Shown here: one piece after another, positions 1 to 6,918 of the stretch
Layout: every line of letters starts with the position of its first letter
Position numbering within the stretch: the first letter of the stretch is position 1
Assembly: GCA_016282815.1 (NCBI GenBank)
Contig: JAEELU010000012.1
Span: 1 to 20,285, forward strand
Direction of reading: 5' to 3'
Length of the DNA stretch: 20,285 nucleotides
Source: Acholeplasmatales bacterium
Lineage (GTDB): Bacteria; Bacillota_I; Bacilli_A; Acholeplasmatales; Anaeroplasmataceae
Program-made: the position numbers and the translations under genes
The notes under the pieces: model-generated
Database searches by the model: none
What the model saw: only the letters and a program-made list of their open reading frames with translations
What the model was told of the DNA's origin: nothing

Positions 1-331
1 AGCTGACGATATGGGCTTAGATATCGGACCTAAGACATTAGAATTATTCGCTAAGGAATTAGCTGGTGCTAAGACTGTAGTATGGAATGGACCTATGGGT
101 GTATTCGAAATGAAGAACTATGCTGCTGGTACAGTTGGTGTATGTGACCTATTAGCTAAGTTAACTAAGGAAGGCGCTGCAACTATTATCGGTGGTGGTG
201 ACTCAGCTGCTGCTGCAGAGCAATTAGGATATGCTTCTAAGGTATCTCATATCTCTACAGGTGGTGGAGCTTCATTAGAGTATCTTGAGGGTAAAGAATT
301 ACCTGGTATCAAGTGCGTTGATGAAAAGTAA
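1..331 (+). CDS. pgk: Phosphoglycerate kinase, C-terminal part (5' end outside window)
   Basis: Glycolytic enzyme that transfers phosphate from 1,3-bisphosphoglycerate to ADP in the cytoplasm. Only about the last 110 codons are present; the reading frame is open from base 2 leftwards out of the window, so the first visible ATG (base 11) is internal. The C-terminal nucleotide-binding domain is recognisable from WNGPMGVFE, the glycine-rich IIGGGDSAAA and HISTGGGASLEYLEGKELPG, all family hallmarks in the expected order and spacing. It ends with TAA and is followed 29 bases later by the HPr-like gene with a strong ribosome site, so pgk, the HPr-like gene and tpiA are probably one transcript. Identity is certain; nothing can be said of the N-terminal half or its promoter. 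Confidence 0.97.
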   Translation, partial: ADDMGLDIGPKTLELFAKELAGAKTVVWNGPMGVFEMKNYAAGTVGVCDLLAKLTKEGAATIIGGGDSAAAAEQLGYASKVSHISTGGGASLEYLEGKELPGIKCVDEK

Positions 332-360
332 TTAACAAACAAATTTTTGGAGGATTATTT

Positions 361-609
361 ATGGAAAAGCAAATCGTTGTAAAAAGTACAGTTGGATTAC
401 ATGCAAGCTTAGCTGCTAAGATTGTTCAGGCTGCAAGCAAATATGCAGTAGATATTAATTTACATTATCATGACAAGACTGTTGATGTTAAGTCTATCCT
501 AGGCTTAATGTCACTTGCAATCCCTAGTGGAGAGAATGTAGTAATAGAGGCATCTGGCGATCAAGCAGAATTAGCAATTAATGACATTGCATCAATCCTA
601 GAAAAATAA
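361..609 (+). CDS. HPr-family phosphocarrier protein with atypical active-site loop
   Basis: An 82-residue protein with the HPr fold signature. HPr normally carries phosphate from enzyme I to sugar-specific PTS components through a histidine, and in Gram-positive bacteria is phosphorylated on a serine by HPr kinase for catabolite control. The catalytic His14 is present in GLHASLA, but the family motif is GLHARPA: the arginine after His-Ala is Ser16 and the proline is Leu17. The regulatory serine region is intact (KSILGLMSLAI, Ser45, matching Ser46 of Bacillus). GGAGGA at 349-354 supports the ATG at 361. It lies between pgk and tpiA, an unusual place for ptsH. It may be a specialised paralogue, for example one used mainly for Ser-phosphorylated signalling, rather than the main PTS carrier. 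Family membership is strong; phosphotransfer ability is uncertain. Confidence 0.88.
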   Translation: MEKQIVVKSTVGLHASLAAKIVQAASKYAVDINLHYHDKTVDVKSILGLMSLAIPSGENVVIEASGDQAELAINDIASILEK

Positions 610-631
610 TTTAAGAAAAGAGGATTTAAAA

Positions 632-1381
632 ATGAGAAAGCCAATTCTTGCCGGAAATTGGAAGATGAATAAGACTCGTGATGAGGCTATTCATTTCGCT
701 TTAAGCGTAGAACCAAAGCTTCCAAAGGAGGGTGTTGAAGCAGTTATTTGTGCTCCAGCAATTATTCTTCGTGATTTGGTAAAGCGTTGTGAGGTTATTC
801 ATGTTGGTGCTCAAAACATGAATGAGAACGTTAGTGGAGCCTATACAGGAGAAATTTCACCTGTAATGCTAAAGGACACAAAGGTTGAGTATGTAATTTT
901 AGGACATAGTGAAAGAAGAGCATACTACAATGAAACAGACGAAAAGATTAATCAAAAGATTGTTCGTGCATTCGAATATGATTTAAAGCCAATCGTTTGT
1001 GTAGGTGAGGTTTTAGCAGAAAGAGAAGCTAACAAAACAAATGATGTTTTAAAAACTCAAGTTACTAACGCATTCAAGGGTGTTGAAATCGCAAACCCTG
1101 ATAATATCGTTATAGCTTACGAGCCAGTATGGGCAATTGGTACTGGTAAGAGTGCTACATCAGCTCAAGCAGAGGAGGCTTGTAAATACATTAGAGATTT
1201 ATTGGCTGGTATCTACGGAGAGGACGTAGCTCAAAAGATTCGTATTCTTTATGGTGGTTCAGTTAACACTAAGAATATTGCTGAGCTTATGAGTATGCCA
1301 AATATTGATGGTGGACTTGTAGGTGGCGCTTCCCTTAAGGAAGACGATTACATTACTTTATGTAATGCCTGTGCAAAATAA
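632..1381 (+). CDS. tpiA: Triosephosphate isomerase
   Basis: Interconverts dihydroxyacetone phosphate and glyceraldehyde 3-phosphate in glycolysis. The 249-residue length is normal for the family. The active-site lysine lies in GNWKMN near the N-terminus, the catalytic histidine in GHSERR, and the catalytic glutamate in AYEPVWAIGTG, followed by the phosphate-binding YGGSVN and a C-terminal GGLVGGASL. The ATG is preceded by AGAGGA. It is the last gene of the pgk, HPr-like, tpiA group, which is closed by a hairpin terminator 17 bases downstream, so phosphoglycerate mutase and enolase are not part of this transcript. Confidence 0.98.
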   Translation: MRKPILAGNWKMNKTRDEAIHFALSVEPKLPKEGVEAVICAPAIILRDLVKRCEVIHVGAQNMNENVSGAYTGEISPVMLKDTKVEYVILGHSERRAYYNETDEKINQKIVRAFEYDLKPIVCVGEVLAEREANKTNDVLKTQVTNAFKGVEIANPDNIVIAYEPVWAIGTGKSATSAQAEEACKYIRDLLAGIYGEDVAQKIRILYGGSVNTKNIAELMSMPNIDGGLVGGASLKEDDYITLCNACAK

Positions 1382-1397
1382 TTTACTTTTTCCATCG

Positions 1398-1425
1398 AAA
1401 GGGATTTTATAATCCCTTTTTGTTT
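1398..1425 (+). terminator. Intrinsic terminator after tpiA
   Basis: AAAGGGATT (1398-1406), loop TTAT, then AATCCCTTT (1411-1419) form a perfect 9 bp stem running into a T-rich tract. It ends the glycolytic transcript just before a new promoter. Confidence 0.88.
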
Positions 1426-1427
1426 TG

Positions 1428-1456
1428 TTGAAACTATAAATCAAAAAGAGTATAAT
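1428..1456 (+). promoter_or_regulatory. Sigma-A-type promoter for the tsaE operon
   Basis: TTGAAA at 1428-1433, 17 bases, then a perfect TATAAT at 1451-1456. It lies just after the tpiA terminator and about 28 bases before the tsaE start codon, with GGAG in between. Confidence 0.82.
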
Positions 1457-1484
1457 TTTAAATGGTTAATTTGGAGATAATATT

Positions 1485-1925
1485 ATGAAGAAATTTATTA
1501 CTACAAGCGCCGAAGAAACAATTAATCTCGGCAAGAAAATTGGACAAATATTAAATATTAGAGATGTTGTATTATTAGATGGAGATTTATCTGCAGGTAA
1601 AACAACACTAACAAAGGGTATTGGAGAGGCACTTGGTGTCAAAAAGGTAATAAATTCTCCAACATTTACTATTGTTAAGGAATATAATGGTAATGTTAAG
1701 CTATACCATTTAGACCTATATAGGCTTGATGGCTTAAACAATGATTTTGATTTAGAGGAATATATTGAATCTGAGGCTATCTGTGTAATAGAATGGCCTA
1801 ACCAGGTATCAGAATTAATCCCTAATGATTATTTAAAGGTTAACCTAAAAAGACTAGATGAGAATAAGCGTGAGATATCTATAGAGGGTATCGGAAGATA
1901 TAAAAGCTATGAGGAGATGCTATAA
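1485..1925 (+). CDS. tsaE: tRNA t6A biosynthesis ATPase TsaE
   Basis: Small P-loop ATPase that works with TsaB and TsaD to put the threonylcarbamoyl group on A37 of ANN-decoding tRNAs. The 146-residue length is normal. The Walker A loop reads GDLSAGKTT (usual GDLGAGKTT; the pattern is still satisfied), followed by SPTFTIVKEY, the LYHLDLYRL stretch and the CVIEWPNQ segment, all typical of TsaE. A ribosome site (GGAG) and a good promoter precede it, so it opens the operon. Its stop codon overlaps the tsaB start codon by one base (TAATG). It is the first of the three t6A genes in this operon; the threonylcarbamoyl-AMP synthase TsaC is not in the window. Confidence 0.95.
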   Translation: MKKFITTSAEETINLGKKIGQILNIRDVVLLDGDLSAGKTTLTKGIGEALGVKKVINSPTFTIVKEYNGNVKLYHLDLYRLDGLNNDFDLEEYIESEAICVIEWPNQVSELIPNDYLKVNLKRLDENKREISIEGIGRYKSYEEML

Positions 1926-2503
1926 TGTATTCATTAATATTAGATTCATCAACTAAAATATTATATGTTGCCCTAGTAAAGGATAATACTTTACTAGAGG
2001 ATATTTATGTTAGTGGTCAAAATGATCATGCTAAAAATATCGTTTCAAAGGTTGATGAGCTACTTAAAAAATATAATATAGCTACTAAGGATTTATCTGA
2101 GGTAGTATGTGGATATGGTCCAGGCTCATATACTGGTGTTAGAATGGCTGTAACAGTAGCTAAGATGATAACAGTATTTATGAATATACCACTATATACA
2201 ATATCTACACTAAAGCTTATGGCATCAGGCTCTAAGGGTAAGACTCTAGCAATAATTGATGCTAGACGTGGTAATTCATTCGGTATGCTATATGATATGG
2301 ATAATAATAAATATATTATCGAGGAGGCATTATATAATACTGAAGAATTAAAGAATAATGCCTACGATAATATTGTTACAGAAAGTGATTATAGGGTTGA
2401 TCCTATCTACTGTTTAAATAATAAAACTAAGGTAGAAAACCCTGATTTATTAATTCCTAATTATTTAAGAGAAACAGAAGCGGAGAGAAACTTAAATGAT
2501 TAG
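1925..2503 (+). CDS. tsaB: tRNA t6A biosynthesis protein TsaB
   Basis: ASKHA-fold partner of TsaD in the t6A synthesis complex; it has no catalytic site of its own but is needed for TsaD and TsaE to function. The N-terminus has the SLILDSSTK phosphate-loop remnant, followed by the diagnostic GYGPGSYTGVRMAVTVAKM around residues 63-81. At 192 residues it is shorter than E. coli TsaB (about 230) because of a reduced C-terminal domain. GAGGAGAT at 1911-1918 precedes the start, which overlaps the tsaE stop by one base. The end overlaps the next gene by eight bases, which points to translational coupling. Confidence 0.92.
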   Translation: MYSLILDSSTKILYVALVKDNTLLEDIYVSGQNDHAKNIVSKVDELLKKYNIATKDLSEVVCGYGPGSYTGVRMAVTVAKMITVFMNIPLYTISTLKLMASGSKGKTLAIIDARRGNSFGMLYDMDNNKYIIEEALYNTEELKNNAYDNIVTESDYRVDPIYCLNNKTKVENPDLLIPNYLRETEAERNLND

Positions 2504-3641
2504 AAGAATTAAAAATGAGGATATAGATGAAATAATAAAGCTAGAAACTGAGGTATTAAATACAACACTAGGTAGTGAAATATTTAATTTAGCTGTTAAA
2601 TCAGAGATGGCCTATTATTATGTTTATCTAGAGGACAATAGAATAATTGGATATATATCTTCATCTTTTGATGGTATTTCAATCGAAATATTAAATTTCT
2701 GTGTATATAAGGAATATCAAAATAAGGGTATAGGAACTAAATTAATATCACACCTATTGGATGAATTATATCTAAAGGGTGCTAATAATTCAGTTTTAGA
2801 GGTAAGAGAATCTAACCTTAATGCTATTAAATTCTATGAGAAAATAGGATATAAAACTATTCATGTTAGAAAGAATTATTATTCTAATGGAGAAAATGCT
2901 CTTATGATGCAAAAGCTACTAGTATCATATGAGGATTTATCAAAAAGCTATTATGATAATTTTGCAAAAATAGAAAATCATAAGGATTATATCTCATATA
3001 GAAATGATGACTTTAAGGAAAAATATGATTATAACAAATATGTAATTCTAGATGAGGATAATCTTGATAGAATTATGAAAAAAATCAAAAAGGATAACAA
3101 TAGAAAATTCCTAGAACTAATCATTAAGAATAGACATAATGATTATTTCATAGATATGATTGAATCATATTGTGGTATTATGCATACAAATATTTGTAAT
3201 ATAAGAATTGATGTAAAGCATAATGATGTAAGAGAATTAACTAAGGAATATTTAGATGATTACATTAAATATACCTACAATGATGATCTACAATATGATG
3301 AGGAATATGCTAGGCTAAATGGTAAATTTAGAGGTAATGTTATTCTAAATAAAAAGGAATTTAAAAGCTTTCTAATCTACGAGGGTAGTAAGCTTATCGG
3401 AGTATTAGATGTTTATATATTCCTAGATTCAGCATTCTTTGAGAATTTCTCTGTTTTAGAGGAATATAGATTACAGGGCTATGGAAGCTCATTATTTATG
3501 AAGGCTGTTTTAATGCTAAAGGAAATGGGTATACATGATTTATTCCTAGAGGTAGATAATTATGATACACCTAAGGATATGTATAAAAAATGGGGCTTTA
3601 ATGTAATAGGAAGCTACTATGGATATCATGAGGATTATTAA
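2496..3641 (+). CDS. RimI-like N-acetyltransferase fused to a second GNAT domain
   Basis: A 381-residue protein with two GNAT acetyltransferase domains. Residues 1 to about 145 resemble RimI, which acetylates the N-terminal alanine of ribosomal protein S18: the acetyl-CoA loop is EYQNKGIGTKL (from residue 73) and NLNAIKFYEKIGYK follows. Residues of about 146-240 are a lysine- and asparagine-rich middle part I do not recognise. The C-terminal part has a second acetyl-CoA loop, EEYRLQGYGSSL (from residue 322), and an MYKKWGF motif near the end. RimI is usually a single domain of about 150 residues, so this is about 2.5 times the usual length. rimI often sits between tsaB and tsaD in Bacillota, and it does here (eight-base overlap with tsaB). 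Substrates of the second domain are unknown. Confidence 0.85.
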   Translation: MIRRIKNEDIDEIIKLETEVLNTTLGSEIFNLAVKSEMAYYYVYLEDNRIIGYISSSFDGISIEILNFCVYKEYQNKGIGTKLISHLLDELYLKGANNSVLEVRESNLNAIKFYEKIGYKTIHVRKNYYSNGENALMMQKLLVSYEDLSKSYYDNFAKIENHKDYISYRNDDFKEKYDYNKYVILDEDNLDRIMKKIKKDNNRKFLELIIKNRHNDYFIDMIESYCGIMHTNICNIRIDVKHNDVRELTKEYLDDYIKYTYNDDLQYDEEYARLNGKFRGNVILNKKEFKSFLIYEGSKLIGVLDVYIFLDSAFFENFSVLEEYRLQGYGSSLFMKAVLMLKEMGIHDLFLEVDNYDTPKDMYKKWGFNVIGSYYGYHEDY

Positions 3642-3642
3642 T

Positions 3643-4116
3643 ATGGATAAAACAAATGCAATGAGAATTTTAGATAGCAAGAAAATTAAATATAATACAT
3701 ATGAATATCCACATGAAGAGGGTGTTGCAGTAGATGGCGAGAATGTGGCTAAGCTACTTAATCAGGACCCTAACCAGGTATTTAAGACATTAGTATTAGT
3801 TGGAAATGATAAGAAGAACTATGTTGCTGTCGTACCTGTATTAATGGAATTAGATTTAAAGAAATGTGCTAAGGAATTTGGTGTTAAATCCTTAGATATG
3901 ATTCATGTTAAGGATATAAATCAAATAACTGGTTATATTAGAGGTGGCTGCTCACCTATAGGTATGAAGAAGGTATTTCCTACAATTGTAGATGAGAGTG
4001 CATTAAATTATGATAGGATTATTTTTTCTGGTGGAAAAATAGGATTACAGATAGAGATGAATCCTAATGATTTATCTAAGGTTATTAGAGTAGCATTTAA
4101 GAGTATTGGTAGGTGA
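3643..4116 (+). CDS. YbaK/EbsC-family aminoacyl-tRNA deacylase
   Basis: A 157-residue protein of the YbaK/ProX editing family, which hydrolyses mischarged aminoacyl-tRNA, classically Cys-tRNA(Pro). Visible signatures are the TNAMRILDSKKI start, EEGVAVDGENVAKLL, VFKTLVLVG carrying the conserved lysine, VPVLMELDLKK, GYIRGGCSPIGMKK and the GGKIGLQIEMNP end. The frame is open to an earlier ATG at 3619, but that lies inside the previous gene; the ATG at 3643 has GAGGA at 3630-3634 at good spacing and sits one base after the previous stop. It ends in TGA, the only TGA stop in the window, followed directly by an in-frame TAA. It adds a translation-fidelity function to the t6A operon. Confidence 0.92.
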   Translation: MDKTNAMRILDSKKIKYNTYEYPHEEGVAVDGENVAKLLNQDPNQVFKTLVLVGNDKKNYVAVVPVLMELDLKKCAKEFGVKSLDMIHVKDINQITGYIRGGCSPIGMKKVFPTIVDESALNYDRIIFSGGKIGLQIEMNPNDLSKVIRVAFKSIGR

Positions 4117-4120
4117 TAAA

Positions 4121-5134
4121 ATGCTAGTATTAGGTGTAGAATCAAGTTGTGATGAAACATCAGTTGCCGTAGTTAGAGATGGCAAGGAGGTTTTATCAAA
4201 TGTTATTAATTCACAAATAAAAATACATGAAAAATTTGGTGGTGTTGTTCCTGAGGTAGCATCACGTCACCATGTATATCAAATCACTATGGTATTTATG
4301 GAGGCATTAATGGTTGCCAATGTAAAGCCTGAGGATATTGATCTAGTTGCCGTAACATATGGCCCTGGATTAATCGGTTCATTACTTGTTGGTGTAAATG
4401 CCGCTAAAACATTCGCGATGATGTATAATAAAAAGCTAATTGCTGTACATCACCTAGCTGGCCATATATATGCTAATGCTATTGAGCATGAGATGAAATT
4501 CCCATTAATTGCACTATTAGTCTCTGGTGGTAATACTGAATTAATCTATATGAAGGACCATTTTAAATTTGAAATAATTGGTGAAACATTAGATGATGCA
4601 GTAGGAGAGGCCTATGATAAGGTAGCAAGAGTAGTAGGCTTACCATATCCAGGAGGCCCACATGTTGATAGGCTTGCTCATTTAGGTAATGATACATATC
4701 ATTTACCAAGAGTGTATCTAGATGACGGAAGCTATAATTTCTCATTTTCTGGACTTAAGAGCGCTGTAATTAATTTAAATCATAATGCTAATCAGCGTGG
4801 TGAGGAAATTAATGTTAATGATTTATGTAGATCATTCCAGGATTCTGTTACAGAGGTATTAGTTAGAAAGACATTAAAGCTTGCAAAGGAATATGGTGTA
4901 AATAATATTATTGTTGCAGGTGGAGTATCAGCTAATAAGGGCTTAAAGGAAAGATTTATGGATGAGGGCAAGGATTTCAATATTGCTATCCCATCAATTA
5001 AATATTGTACAGATAATGCAGCTATGATAGCAGTAGCAGGCTATTATCAAAATAAGGTATTCCCTAATGATTTTGCTGATCTAAGCTTAAATGCTATAGC
5101 ATCATTAGATTTAGAGGATACATATAAGGCGTAA
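4121..5134 (+). CDS. tsaD: tRNA threonylcarbamoyltransferase TsaD
   Basis: Catalytic ASKHA-family subunit that transfers threonylcarbamoyl from the AMP adduct to A37 of tRNA. The 337 residues match the usual length. Motifs in order: GVESSCDETS, VPEVASRHH, the metal-binding HHLAGHIYAN, ALLVSGGNTEL, DDAVGEAYDKVARV, YPGGPHVDRLA, FSFSGLKSAV, VAGGVSANKGL and YCTDNAAMIAVAG. The frame runs back to a TTG at 4106, but ATG 4121 is the likely start because AGGTGA at 4111-4116, which contains the ybaK stop, is placed correctly as its ribosome site. It is the last gene of the tsaE-B-GNAT-ybaK-tsaD operon and is followed by a hairpin shared with the convergent purC. Confidence 0.97.
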   Translation: MLVLGVESSCDETSVAVVRDGKEVLSNVINSQIKIHEKFGGVVPEVASRHHVYQITMVFMEALMVANVKPEDIDLVAVTYGPGLIGSLLVGVNAAKTFAMMYNKKLIAVHHLAGHIYANAIEHEMKFPLIALLVSGGNTELIYMKDHFKFEIIGETLDDAVGEAYDKVARVVGLPYPGGPHVDRLAHLGNDTYHLPRVYLDDGSYNFSFSGLKSAVINLNHNANQRGEEINVNDLCRSFQDSVTEVLVRKTLKLAKEYGVNNIIVAGGVSANKGLKERFMDEGKDFNIAIPSIKYCTDNAAMIAVAGYYQNKVFPNDFADLSLNAIASLDLEDTYKA

Positions 5135-5138
5135 AAAA

Positions 5139-5171
5139 AATTCTTAAGATTTTTCTTAAGAATTCTTTTTT
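5139..5171. terminator. Bidirectional terminator between tsaD and purC
   Basis: AATTCTTAAG (5139-5148), loop ATTTTT, CTTAAGAATT (5155-5164): a perfect 10 bp stem with an A-run on the left and T-runs on the right, so it can end transcripts from both convergent genes. Confidence 0.85.
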
Positions 5172-5174
5172 TTA

Positions 5175-5858
5175 TTATTTTTTTAGAATAACCTTTGTTA
5201 ACTCGATTGGGTCCATAATCTTATTGCCCTTGTAAACTCTCATATTACCAGATGCAATTTCATCGATTAGGATAACCTCATTATTGTTATAACCAAACTC
5301 AAATTTGATATCCCATAAATCTAAGCCCATAGTCTTTAGATCATCAGCAACAACCTTAGTAATCTTTAATGTTTGTTCCTTAATAGAATCATACATTTCA
5401 GCAGTCATTACACCTAAAGCTACTAAAGCATCCTTTGTTACAAGTGGATCACCTAAAGCATCATTTTTAAATGTGCATTCAACATAGCCACCCTCTAAAG
5501 GAGTACCATTCTTAATATACTCACCATAACGCTTAATGAATGAGCCTGTAGCAACTAATCTACATACAACCTCAAGACCATGTCCGAATACCTTTGCAGG
5601 TAAAACCTCCATTGTAGCCTTTTCGATATTTGCGCTAACGTAGTGAGTCTTGATTCCCTCCTTCTTTAATAGCTCGAAGAAGTGAATAGATGTTTCTAGA
5701 TTTGATCTACCAATTCCTTCAATTTTTAAACCAACTTGGTTCTCACCTGGATCGAATACTCCATCCTTACCAGTACAGTCATCCTTGAATTCTAGTAATA
5801 CATTACCATTTTCAAGAGAATAAACATTCTTTGTTTTACCTTCGTAAATCTTTTTCAT
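5175..5858 (-). CDS. purC: Phosphoribosylaminoimidazole-succinocarboxamide synthase (SAICAR synthetase)
   Basis: Joins aspartate to CAIR with ATP in de novo purine synthesis. The 227 residues are within the usual range for bacterial PurC. The N-terminus has KKIYEGKTKNVY and LLEFKDDCTGKDG, then EVVCRLVATGSF (other PurC proteins usually read VRNIAAGS here, so this is a divergent subtype), LWDIKFEFG, and VILIDEIASGNMR, where many homologues have DEISPDTCR. The start codon is preceded by GGGAGGA, an excellent ribosome site. It stands alone: no other pur gene is nearby, and it has its own likely -10 box and the shared terminator. Family assignment is firm; the divergent residues may be typical of its subgroup. 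Confidence 0.93.
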   Translation of the reverse strand: MKKIYEGKTKNVYSLENGNVLLEFKDDCTGKDGVFDPGENQVGLKIEGIGRSNLETSIHFFELLKKEGIKTHYVSANIEKATMEVLPAKVFGHGLEVVCRLVATGSFIKRYGEYIKNGTPLEGGYVECTFKNDALGDPLVTKDALVALGVMTAEMYDSIKEQTLKITKVVADDLKTMGLDLWDIKFEFGYNNNEVILIDEIASGNMRVYKGNKIMDPIELTKVILKK

Positions 5859-5887
5859 ATTTTCCTCCCTATATAATTATCAGTGCT

Positions 5888-5893
5888 ATTATA
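5888..5893 (-). promoter_or_regulatory. Probable -10 box of purC promoter
   Basis: TATAAT on the minus strand, 30 bases before the purC start and upstream of its AGGGAGGA ribosome site. No convincing -35 hexamer was seen at 16-18 bases, so this is only a partial promoter match in a short gap between bioY and purC. Confidence 0.45.
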
Positions 5894-5910
5894 TCATATA
5901 ATCTAAGAAA

Positions 5911-6489
5911 TTAAATATCATACATATTCATATTGTTTGAGATATTTGTTTTTTCTCTATGATATAAAATAATTGATAATCTAGAATAGATAATACATGC
6001 TAAAAATGCTGTTATAAAATCCTTTGAGATAAAAGGAAGTACTGCTAAGGAAATTACATCTATAAATGATTTATCGATTCCTAGATAATAATTCATTATT
6101 AGATACATGTATATAACACCACAAATATTGATTACTAACAATCCGATAGTAGTAGTTATATATTTGGAATATATTTTATTTGAATTAGATGATATACCTA
6201 TTATGATTGATGAAATAAAGAAGCCAATAATAAATCCAAATGATGGCTCAAACACATAGCTGAAGCCTCCACCCTTACTGAATACAGGAAGGCCTGCTAT
6301 ACCCATAATTATGTATAATGAAAATACAATAATTGATTTTTTTACACCTAATATTAGTGGAATTATGAACACTGCAAATGTCTGTAATGTTAGTGGAATT
6401 GGACCAATATTAAATGCAAATTTTGAGCATACAATTAGTAATGCTTCCATTATGGCCATAATAGCTAAATCCTTAATTTTTAATTTCAT
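5911..6489 (-). CDS. bioY: Biotin transporter substrate-binding subunit BioY
   Basis: Membrane S-component that captures biotin, alone or with an ECF energy module. The 192 residues carry the BioY signature: GPIPLTLQTFAVFIIPLILG around residues 28-47, then the VFSLYIIMGIAGLPVFSKGGG stretch, FEPSFGFIIGF, and several hydrophobic segments consistent with about six transmembrane helices. The frame is open upstream to 6693, but that extension crosses the divergent promoter region and has no family similarity; the ATG at 6489 with GGTGAT before it gives the normal length. No biotin synthesis genes are visible, so biotin is probably imported for AccB, encoded on the other side of the same control region. 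Confidence 0.92.
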   Translation of the reverse strand: MKLKIKDLAIMAIMEALLIVCSKFAFNIGPIPLTLQTFAVFIIPLILGVKKSIIVFSLYIIMGIAGLPVFSKGGGFSYVFEPSFGFIIGFFISSIIIGISSNSNKIYSKYITTTIGLLVINICGVIYMYLIMNYYLGIDKSFIDVISLAVLPFISKDFITAFLACIIYSRLSIILYHREKTNISNNMNMYDI

Positions 6490-6508
6490 TTTGCTATCAC
6501 CAATAATA

Positions 6509-6536
6509 ATTATAAAATTATATATTTTTAAGTCAA
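6509..6536 (-). promoter_or_regulatory. bioY: Probable bioY promoter
   Basis: On the minus strand TTGACT (6536-6531), 16 bases, then TATAAT (6514-6509). The predicted start point falls very close to the ribosome site, giving a short leader. A second TTGACA on the same strand at 6555-6550 lacks a good -10 at standard spacing. Confidence 0.55.
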
Positions 6537-6562
6537 GATGCAAAAAAAATGTCAAAAAAACA

Positions 6563-6583
6563 TAGGTATATGTAATATACCTA
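6563..6583. promoter_or_regulatory. Perfect inverted repeat in the bioY / fatty-acid operon control region
   Basis: TAGGTATAT (6563-6571), GTA, ATATACCTA (6575-6583) form a perfect 9+9 bp palindrome. It lies 20 bases before the -35 of the fatty-acid operon promoter and about 27 bases upstream of the bioY -35, so it is placed between two divergent promoters like an operator. It does not match the FapR, FabT or BirA site patterns I know. On the minus strand it is followed by seven Ts, so a weak terminator or attenuator is an alternative reading. Confidence 0.6.
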
Positions 6584-6603
6584 GTTGAAAAAGAAAAGTT
6601 TAC

Positions 6604-6631
6604 TTGACATTTTATTCTATAATGATATAAT
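6604..6631 (+). promoter_or_regulatory. Promoter of the fatty-acid synthesis operon
   Basis: Perfect TTGACA (6604-6609) and perfect TATAAT (6626-6631) separated by 16 bases, followed by a leader of about 30 bases with GAGAGGA before the acyl carrier protein ATG. It is one of the strongest promoter matches in the window, as suits a carrier protein gene. Confidence 0.85.
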
Positions 6632-6668
6632 AGGGTGGAATTCATTAGAGAAGAGAGGAAAATTATAT

Positions 6669-6911
6669 ATGACTGATATGGAAGTAAAAGCACAATTAAA
6701 GGAATTTTTTGTTAACGAATTAGGTGTTGACGCAGATGAATTACAATATGATACAATTCTATTCAATGAGGGAATTGGTCTAGATTCAATTGACTCAATC
6801 GAGTTAGTTGCATTCATCGATGAAACATTCGGTGTTCAAACATCTGGAATTGACAAAACAAATTTCAAAAATATTGACTCATTAGCAGCTTACATCGTAG
6901 CTCATATGTAG
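6669..6911 (+). CDS. Acyl carrier protein 1
   Basis: An 80-residue acidic protein that carries growing acyl chains on a phosphopantetheine arm. The attachment serine is Ser40 in GLDSIDSIEL, the usual DS(L/I) motif before helix 2, followed by VAFIDETFGVQ. The frame extends upstream to 6585, but that would cross the promoter; ATG 6669 has GAGAGGA at the right distance. It is the first gene of the fatty-acid operon and is followed by a hairpin with a T-run before the ketosynthase gene, which would let it be made in excess. A second, clearly different carrier protein lies later in the same operon; which of the two is the general fatty-acid carrier cannot be told from sequence. Confidence 0.92.
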   Translation: MTDMEVKAQLKEFFVNELGVDADELQYDTILFNEGIGLDSIDSIELVAFIDETFGVQTSGIDKTNFKNIDSLAAYIVAHM

Positions 6912-6918
6912 TATTTAA

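Noticed and set aside
6192..6200. Further half-sites of the bioY/fab palindrome (ATATACCTA here and at 3269-3277)
   Set aside because: They are single arms within coding sequence without the matching partner arm and are expected by chance in AT-rich DNA.
6550..6555. Minus-strand TTGACA as the main bioY -35 box
   Set aside because: No good -10 hexamer lies 16-18 bases downstream; TTGACT at 6531-6536 with TATAAT at 6509-6514 fits better.
5911..6693. A 260-residue version of BioY starting at 6693
   Set aside because: The extra 68 residues cross the divergent promoter region and overlap the carrier protein start; ATG 6489 with GGTGAT gives the normal BioY length.
6585..6911. A 108-residue carrier protein starting at 6585
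   Set aside because: The extension covers the TTGACA/TATAAT promoter; ATG 6669 has a proper ribosome site and gives a normal carrier length.
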